Below the pieces are notes generated by a model, which ran no database searches, had not been told where the DNA came from, and saw nothing but the letters and a program-made list of their open reading frames with translations. DNA of 64,000 nucleotides. Origin: Candidatus Obscuribacterales bacterium. GTDB lineage: Bacteria > Cyanobacteriota > Vampirovibrionia > Obscuribacterales > Obscuribacteraceae. The translations under genes and the position numbers were made by a program. Shown here piece by piece: positions 58,634-64,000 of the stretch (its first letter is position 1; each line of letters starts with the position of its first letter). The DNA is taken from the NCBI GenBank assembly GCA_020634035.1, contig JACKCM010000007.1, forward strand, positions 62,001 through 126,000, given 5' to 3'.

Positions 58634-60589
58634 GTGAGCCAGGGCGGCGAAGATCGCGGAGTTTGCGAGAATTGCGGGCAAAATGCCTCCGATTGCACCT
58701 GCCGGACTGTTTTCACTGTCTCTGAAGATAAGGGCTCTGCTCAAATCTTTCAAACCGGTGCCCATCAGATTGGACATGTGGTGGCGGGGCGTTATGTAAT
58801 TAAGGGTGTGATCGGGGTCGGTGGAATGGGCACCGTATACGATGCCCGGCATATCGTCCTCGACAATAGAGTCGCCCTCAAAGTCCTGCGCCAGGAGCTG
58901 GTCGAAGAAGAGTCTATAATGAAGCGCTTCGAGCAAGAGGCTCGTGCCTGTGCCGCTCTTGTTCATCCTAATTTAGTATCCGTCTATGACTGTGGCATAT
59001 CAGAGCACGGTGAGCCTTTTCTTGTCATGCAGTTTCTCGAAGGACCGCTTTTGCTCGATGACATCAAGCATGACGGTAAGCTTTCTCTAGAGCGTTTTTT
59101 CGAGGTATTTATTCAGGTATGCACCGCCCTTTCTTATGCCCATGGCGAAGGGGTGGTGCACCGCGATCTGAAGCCCGCCAATATCATCGTCACCCGCACC
59201 CCTGAAGGGGCGAGGGTGCCTGTGGTGGTTGATTTCGGCATAGCAAAAATCGAGGATCTCGGCGGCAATATGCAAATGCTCACCCAAACAGGAGAGGTCT
59301 TCGGCAGCCCTGCCTATATGAGCCCGGAGCAATGTCAGGGCACTACTATCGATGGCAGGACCGATATCTATGCTCTCGGTTGTGTCATGTACGAAGCTCT
59401 TACCGGGCGTCAGGCTTTTGCCGGTCATAACATAATGACCATTTTAGAAAAGCAGCTCAATGAGATGCCCCGCTCTTTTGAAGAATTGAGTACCGGCAGC
59501 ACAGATGAGATTCCCGAAGCGCTGGCGAAAACGGTGATGAAGTGCCTGGAGAAAGATCCGGATTATCGCTATCAGACCGTTGACGAGTTGAAAGCCGCTT
59601 TGCTAAGGATCAAAGACGATTTGCTGGCCTCTCATACTGTGAAGATCGGCTCGAAAATATTTCGTTTCGAGTCTATAACGGCGATACTGATAATGGTGGC
59701 AATCGCTCTTTGTATATTTAGTTTCTTCGAATTCGTTCCAGAGCGCTTTAAAAGCGGCCAGGTTGCTCTTGATGCAGAGAGTCTGACCCAGAGTCGCCTG
59801 GAGGCTGAGCTTCTGCCGGAGCTTCTGCTTGCCGAACAGGCAAGTCACGAGAACATCTTCAGTCACAGTATCCCGGTCTATCTGAAGCTGGAGAAACAAC
59901 TGGATGAAGAGAAGACTTCTACCGCTACAAGAGTGGCGGTGATCATGAAGATTGTCGGGACCTATGTGAAGTTCAAGCAGTATCACGAAGGTGGGCAGTT
60001 TTACGGTAATAACCTCGAATATTTATTGAAGAGCGAAAGAGGCGCTGGAACTCTCAAAAAAGATCCGCTCCTGGGCTCGCTCCTGGCACTCAGCCACTAT
60101 TATGGCGGACTCTGCTACGAGCACCGGGGCAAGTATACCCAGGCTTACGCCGCTTTGAAATCGGCCACCGCGGTAGCCGAAAAATTCGGAGCGCCTTACT
60201 GGCTCAGGGCAAAAGCGCACATAGCCCTGGCGGCTTTTTTGAAAATGCATTTCAAGCGTCCTGCCGAGGCTCACGAAAACGCGCATCAAGCCCAGATGTT
60301 GCTTCAGTCCATGCCGCCGAAGCTTTTGTCAGATCGGCTTTTTGAGCTAGAAGAATGCTACCGCTGGCAGTGCTATACCAGTTGGGATCTGGGCAAAATA
60401 GGCCGGGCCGAGCGCGAAATTCGAGAAGCGGTGACAATCTCGCGGCGCCGAAAAAGCGCCGCGCGGACCAGAGAGAACTATGAGAATCTCTTCCGTCTAT
60501 TGATTCAGCAGGGCAAAACAGAGGAAGCCGCCGCCGAGAAAAAGAGCATGGAAGAATTTTTGAAGCGCTGTCCGCCGGATTCAACCTAA
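58634..60589 (+). CDS. Transmembrane Ser/Thr kinase with TPR outer domain
   Basis: 651 residues from a GTG with AGGAAGAGG upstream. N-terminal CENCGQNASDCTC is a small zinc-knuckle-like motif. Kinase domain about 50-315: GVGGMGTVYDA, VALK, HRDLKPANI (from 176), VDFGIAKI, GSPAYMSPEQ; all catalytic residues present. Membrane helix about 347-368 (ITAILIMVAIALCIFSFFEF). The outer part holds TPR-like helices (LSHYYGGLCYEHRGKYTQAY, AKAHIALAAFLKMHF). Last gene of the channel operon; its 3' end overlaps the convergent gene by 9 bp. Confidence 0.94.
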   Translation: MSQGGEDRGVCENCGQNASDCTCRTVFTVSEDKGSAQIFQTGAHQIGHVVAGRYVIKGVIGVGGMGTVYDARHIVLDNRVALKVLRQELVEEESIMKRFEQEARACAALVHPNLVSVYDCGISEHGEPFLVMQFLEGPLLLDDIKHDGKLSLERFFEVFIQVCTALSYAHGEGVVHRDLKPANIIVTRTPEGARVPVVVDFGIAKIEDLGGNMQMLTQTGEVFGSPAYMSPEQCQGTTIDGRTDIYALGCVMYEALTGRQAFAGHNIMTILEKQLNEMPRSFEELSTGSTDEIPEALAKTVMKCLEKDPDYRYQTVDELKAALLRIKDDLLASHTVKIGSKIFRFESITAILIMVAIALCIFSFFEFVPERFKSGQVALDAESLTQSRLEAELLPELLLAEQASHENIFSHSIPVYLKLEKQLDEEKTSTATRVAVIMKIVGTYVKFKQYHEGGQFYGNNLEYLLKSERGAGTLKKDPLLGSLLALSHYYGGLCYEHRGKYTQAYAALKSATAVAEKFGAPYWLRAKAHIALAAFLKMHFKRPAEAHENAHQAQMLLQSMPPKLLSDRLFELEECYRWQCYTSWDLGKIGRAEREIREAVTISRRRKSAARTRENYENLFRLLIQQGKTEEAAAEKKSMEEFLKRCPPDST

Positions 60590-61051
60590 TAACAAGCGCG
60601 GTTCTTTCTTAATTGCTTCAGGCTCTTTGAGTAGATCCATGACCATCTCGGTCACCACTATATCCAGTGGCGCCCTGGGGTGGAAAGTGCGGTGCGATTT
60701 GCCCTGGGTCCACATGCCGTCATCGGCTCTACCGGTAGAATAGACCGATATGAACTTGGGACCTCGGTGAATGATATACATCACCGAGAAGCGCTCGAAG
60801 TCGGACCATTTGCTGAGATTCAACTTCTCTAGAATGGCTGATCCGGGGTTGGTGGTCTGATCTTTGCCCTTGATATATTTGAGCCCTTCGACAAGCTGTT
60901 TATAGACATGGGCTTTCCAGGTATCGACATCGGTCACGTCGAACATCTCTACCGGGGCGGTCTCCACCAGCATGCCGTCTTCGGTCTGGGCCATTTTAGG
61001 AATCAATACCTTGCGGTCGACTCCATAAAGATAAACGCGAACCATGCTCAT
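60581..61051 (-). CDS. Conserved hypothetical protein co-transcribed with lysS
   Basis: 156 residues; starts two bases after the lysS stop (an ATG two codons later is an alternative). No signal or membrane segment. VRVYLYGVDRKVLIPKMAQT and FERFSVMYIIHRGPKFISVY give an alpha/beta pattern; no catalytic motif is visible. The tight link to lysS suggests shared expression, perhaps a role near translation, but this is only context. Confidence 0.8.
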   Translation of the reverse strand: MSMVRVYLYGVDRKVLIPKMAQTEDGMLVETAPVEMFDVTDVDTWKAHVYKQLVEGLKYIKGKDQTTNPGSAILEKLNLSKWSDFERFSVMYIIHRGPKFISVYSTGRADDGMWTQGKSHRTFHPRAPLDIVVTEMVMDLLKEPEAIKKEPRLLLG

Positions 61052-61053
61052 TC

Positions 61054-62577
61054 TTATTTGTCCTGAGCGTTCTGGGTGTTCTGCTCTTCTTTCTCTTCGC
61101 CGCTCTTATGAAGCGGTTTCATGGTCGGGAAGGCGATTACGTCTCGTATCGAAGCCGAGTCGGTGAGGAACATCACCAGGCGATCGATACCGATACCGAT
61201 ACCCATGGTAGGCGGCATGCCGTATTCCATGGCACAGACGAAATCGAGATCCACCTGGGTGGCTTCATCGTCGCCGGCTTCTTTCTTGTCGGCTTGAGCA
61301 ACCAGGCGGTCTCTCTGGTCAATGGGATCGGTGAGCTCGCTATAGCCATTGGCCAGCTCTCGGCCGAAGACAAACAGTTCGAAGCGTTCTACTTCGCCCG
61401 GGTTTTCGCGATGAGCTTTGGTCAGAGGCGATATCTCGACCGGATAATCGATGATAAAGGTCGGCTGTATTAAGGTCGACTCGACTTTCTCTTCGAAGAT
61501 GGTGTTGATGATCTCACCCCGGCTGCGTTCTTTTTCGAGCGGTACTTTAAGCTCGGCAGCCACTTTCTTCATGGCGTCGAAATCTTTTATCGCTTCGACA
61601 TCGACTCCGGTGACTTTCTTAATCGCGTCCACCATTCTTACTTTGGCGAAAGGCGGAGCGAAGCTTATCTTCTCGCCCTGATACTCGACATCTTCGGTGC
61701 CGCAGACAGACTTTGCTGTTTCTGAGAGCATCTCTTCGGTGAATTTCATCAGGTCGTTATAGTCGCCATAGGCACAATACATCTCGAGCATGGTGAACTC
61801 GGGGTTGTGTCTGGGGCTGATGCCTTCGTTTCTGAAGATGCGCCCGATTTCATAGACTCGCTCGAAGCCGCCTACGATAAGGCGCTTCAGATGCAGCTCG
61901 GTGGCGATTCTCAGATAAAGATCCATATGCAGGGTGTTGTGATGCGTGATGAAAGGACGCGCATCGGCACCGCCGGCTTCTACTTGCAGCACCGGGGTTT
62001 CGATTTCGAGGAAGTCCCGGTCATCCAGAAACTTGCGAATCGCCCTTATAGTGACGCTGCGCTTGCGCAGGGTGTCCCTGACCGACGAGTTGATGATCAT
62101 GTCGACATAACGCTGACGATAGCGGGCTTCCACATCGGTGAAACCTTCCCAGCTATCAGGCAGGGGCAGAAGGGTCTTACAGAGGACCTCATAGTCGGTC
62201 ACCCGGACCGATAGCTCGCCGGCTTTCGTTCTTCTTATGGTCCCGGTCACGCCGATGTAGTCTCCTTTGTCCAGGAGCTTCATCCGCTTGAGTTTTTCAG
62301 GGTCGAGGCTCTGTTTATGACAGAAGAGCTGGATCTTGCCCGAGTCATCATAAAGATCGACAAACATCCAGGTGTTGCGCTCGTTCATCACTTTGCCGCA
62401 AACCCGGACCACGTCTTCGGTCTCTTCCTCATTGGCCAGGTCCTTATACTTGTCATGCAGCTCGGATGCTTTATGCGAGCGCTCGAAACGGTAGGGATAG
62501 GGCTGGACGCCCAGATCCTGGAGCTCGCTCAGTTTACGCATTCTCTCCTGCTTGAGGCGAGAGTCTTCTTTTTCCAT
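61054..62577 (-). CDS. lysS: Lysyl-tRNA synthetase, class II
   Basis: 507 residues from the ATG at 62577; an upstream TTG would add ten residues. Charges tRNA-Lys. N-terminal OB fold (VVRVCGKVMNERNTWMFVDL), class II motif 1 (RYRQRYVDMIINSSVRD), motif 2 (GRIFRNEGISPRHNPEFTML) and motif 3 (GIGIGIDRLVMFLTDSASIR), with the lysine pocket stretch ELANGYSELTDP. Length is normal for bacteria. Divergent from gyrA with about 295 bp between. Confidence 0.97.
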   Translation of the reverse strand: MEKEDSRLKQERMRKLSELQDLGVQPYPYRFERSHKASELHDKYKDLANEEETEDVVRVCGKVMNERNTWMFVDLYDDSGKIQLFCHKQSLDPEKLKRMKLLDKGDYIGVTGTIRRTKAGELSVRVTDYEVLCKTLLPLPDSWEGFTDVEARYRQRYVDMIINSSVRDTLRKRSVTIRAIRKFLDDRDFLEIETPVLQVEAGGADARPFITHHNTLHMDLYLRIATELHLKRLIVGGFERVYEIGRIFRNEGISPRHNPEFTMLEMYCAYGDYNDLMKFTEEMLSETAKSVCGTEDVEYQGEKISFAPPFAKVRMVDAIKKVTGVDVEAIKDFDAMKKVAAELKVPLEKERSRGEIINTIFEEKVESTLIQPTFIIDYPVEISPLTKAHRENPGEVERFELFVFGRELANGYSELTDPIDQRDRLVAQADKKEAGDDEATQVDLDFVCAMEYGMPPTMGIGIGIDRLVMFLTDSASIRDVIAFPTMKPLHKSGEEKEEQNTQNAQDK

Positions 62578-62872
62578 AGTAGTTACCACTTTGTTTCTCC
62601 GCGGCAATTATATAAGGGCCGGATATCTAAAAAATGCCTATTCTGAATTATCTTGTTTCGGCACAGAATCGCTATATTCAAGAGATGAATGTGAACGGTA
62701 TTTTGACATAGTCGAGGATTAAGATTTCATCATCGGCGGTAGCAGAAGCGCCAGTCTATGTAGACGCGAATCTGGCTAAAACCAGCTTCACCAGCCGGAT
62801 AGCGTGACATGATATACTTCGTCGAGTTATATACATAAGATAACCCCGGAAGAAGAAAGGAGTTTCTGAAAC

Positions 62873-64000
62873 GTGGCTGAGAACACAGGTAGCGATAGTT
62901 CCCAGGGTCGCATCGTCGATGTCCAGTTGAATGAAGAGATGCGCAAGTCCTTCATCGACTATGCGATGTCCGTAATTGTAAGCCGGGCCATTCCTGATGT
63001 TAGGGACGGTCTGAAGCCGGTGCACCGGCGGATCATTTTCGGTATGAATGAGCAGGGACTCGGTCCCACCAGCAAATACCGTAAGTCCGCCAAGACTGTC
63101 GGTGAGGTGATGGGTAACTACCACCCCCACGGCGACTCGGCTATCTATGATTCTCTTGTCCGTCTTGCCCAGCCTGACTCCAGCCGCTATACCCTGGTGG
63201 ATGGTCACGGAAACTTCGGTGACCTCGACAACCCGCCGGCGGCTATGCGTTATACCGAAGCTCGTCTGACCAAGCTCTCTCAGGAGATGCTTGCCGATAT
63301 CGATGCCGAAACTGTCGATATGCGTCCCAACTTCGACGAGAGTTTGCAAGAACCGGTGGTGCTTCCTTCTAAGGTTCCTACCCTGCTTCTCAACGGTTCA
63401 GCCGGAATTGCCGTGGGCATGGCCACCAATATTCCGCCCCATAACCTCAGAGAAGTTGTCAACGGCTGTATCGAAATCGTCGAAGACAAAGATCTTTATG
63501 AAAAGGCCAACAGCGAGGATCCGGCTGTGGTCGCCGAGGCTTCTCTGAAGCTGATGAAACATGTCAAAGGTCCTGACTTCCCGAATGGTGGAGTGATCAT
63601 GGGCACCGAAGGCATTGTAGACGCCTTTACCACAGGGCGCGGTTCTATTAAATGCCGCGGAGATGCCGCCATAGAGCAGCTGCCCGGCGGCGGCGGTCGT
63701 CAGAGCCGCATGGCTATCATCGTCACATCGCTGCCTTTCTTAGTGGGGCCGGAAGCCTTCTCAAGGCGGGTGGCCGACATGGTCAAAGCCGACAAACTGA
63801 CCGGTATCAGCGACATCAACGACGAGACCGATCGTAACGGCATCCGGGTGGTGATCGAGCTCAAGCGAGACGCCCATCCCGAGGTGATTCTCAATAACCT
63901 CTACAAACACACCCAGCTTCAGCAATCTTTTGCGGTCAACTCCCTGGCTCTAGTCCGGGGCAGACCCTGCACCCTGCAGCTGGCCTCTATGCTGGTCGAG
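62873..64000 (+). CDS. gyrA: DNA gyrase subunit A, 5' part
   Basis: 376 codons from a GTG (AAGGAG ten bases upstream) to the window edge. Opens with DEEM-type FIDYAMSVIVSRAIPDVRDG and LKPVHRRI; GNYHPHGDSAIYD is the quinolone region with the usual Ser and Asp kept, so no resistance substitution is seen there; AAMRYTEARL carries the active-site Tyr. GNFGDLDNPP replaces the common GN-FGS-DGD. VMATNIPPHN is present as VGMATNIPPHNL. Topoisomerase IV subunit A (parC) cannot be fully ruled out from the N-terminal part alone, but gyrA fits better. Confidence 0.9.
   Translation, partial: MAENTGSDSSQGRIVDVQLNEEMRKSFIDYAMSVIVSRAIPDVRDGLKPVHRRIIFGMNEQGLGPTSKYRKSAKTVGEVMGNYHPHGDSAIYDSLVRLAQPDSSRYTLVDGHGNFGDLDNPPAAMRYTEARLTKLSQEMLADIDAETVDMRPNFDESLQEPVVLPSKVPTLLLNGSAGIAVGMATNIPPHNLREVVNGCIEIVEDKDLYEKANSEDPAVVAEASLKLMKHVKGPDFPNGGVIMGTEGIVDAFTTGRGSIKCRGDAAIEQLPGGGGRQSRMAIIVTSLPFLVGPEAFSRRVADMVKADKLTGISDINDETDRNGIRVVIELKRDAHPEVILNNLYKHTQLQQSFAVNSLALVRGRPCTLQLASMLVE

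Noticed and set aside
1..64000. CRISPR arrays, rRNA genes, prophage structural genes
   Set aside because: No regularly spaced direct repeats of CRISPR type, no rRNA-like stretches and no capsid, terminase or integrase genes are visible.

Overview
The window looks like a chromosomal piece of a non-photosynthetic relative of the cyanobacteria, most likely Vampirovibrionia/Melainabacteria of the Obscuribacterales type. The grounds are: the ATP synthase beta and epsilon genes stand apart from the rest of the atp genes, as in cyanobacteria; four Hanks-type Ser/Thr kinases lie within 15 kb; and there are several very large, charged, signal-less proteins. This placement is inference; no rRNA gene is present.

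Layout. 1-8.2 kb: the end of an unknown gene, a terminator, a 2273-residue protein with annexin-like repeats and zinc-peptidase and HD-like motifs, and a secreted coiled-coil protein. 8.6-38.9 kb is an accessory region. Three large related proteins (8607, 20714, 33076) end in zinc-metallopeptidase-like domains, and each is followed directly by one or more small genes. Most of these small genes (11078, 11795, 35678, 36154, 36678, 38324) form one family with a repeated GPL..G[ED] motif. Between the modules lie a methyltransferase-HNH fusion, an AbiE-type toxin-antitoxin pair, an IS1380-type transposase, a Fic protein, a second toxin-antitoxin-like pair, an Imm33-like gene, and fragments of DUF6880-like and pRiA4b ORF-3-like genes. 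Some metabolic genes (2-dehydropantoate 2-reductase, a VOC protein) are interspersed.

39-45.8 kb holds a small heat-shock protein, small zinc-ribbon and TPR proteins, a Crp-family regulator, a membrane protein, a beta-repeat protein and a phosphodiester glycosidase-like protein. 45.8-53.4 kb holds two receptor-like Ser/Thr kinases, a tandemly duplicated element with conserved RNA hairpins around disrupted small ORFs, and a convergent response regulator (frameshifted) and histidine kinase. 53.4-64 kb is core: atpC, an unusual clpP and atpD in one operon; a divergent operon of K+ channel, DUF1292 protein and two kinase-like proteins; lysS with a small partner; and the 5' part of gyrA.

The main new signal is the repeated effector-plus-small-protein module. 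It resembles polymorphic toxin/immunity loci: the N-terminal parts are GC-rich and related, the C-terminal domains are AT-rich and exchangeable, and the downstream genes are tandem paralogs. The second signal is the duplicated hairpin-ORF-hairpin element at 47.6-49.1 kb.
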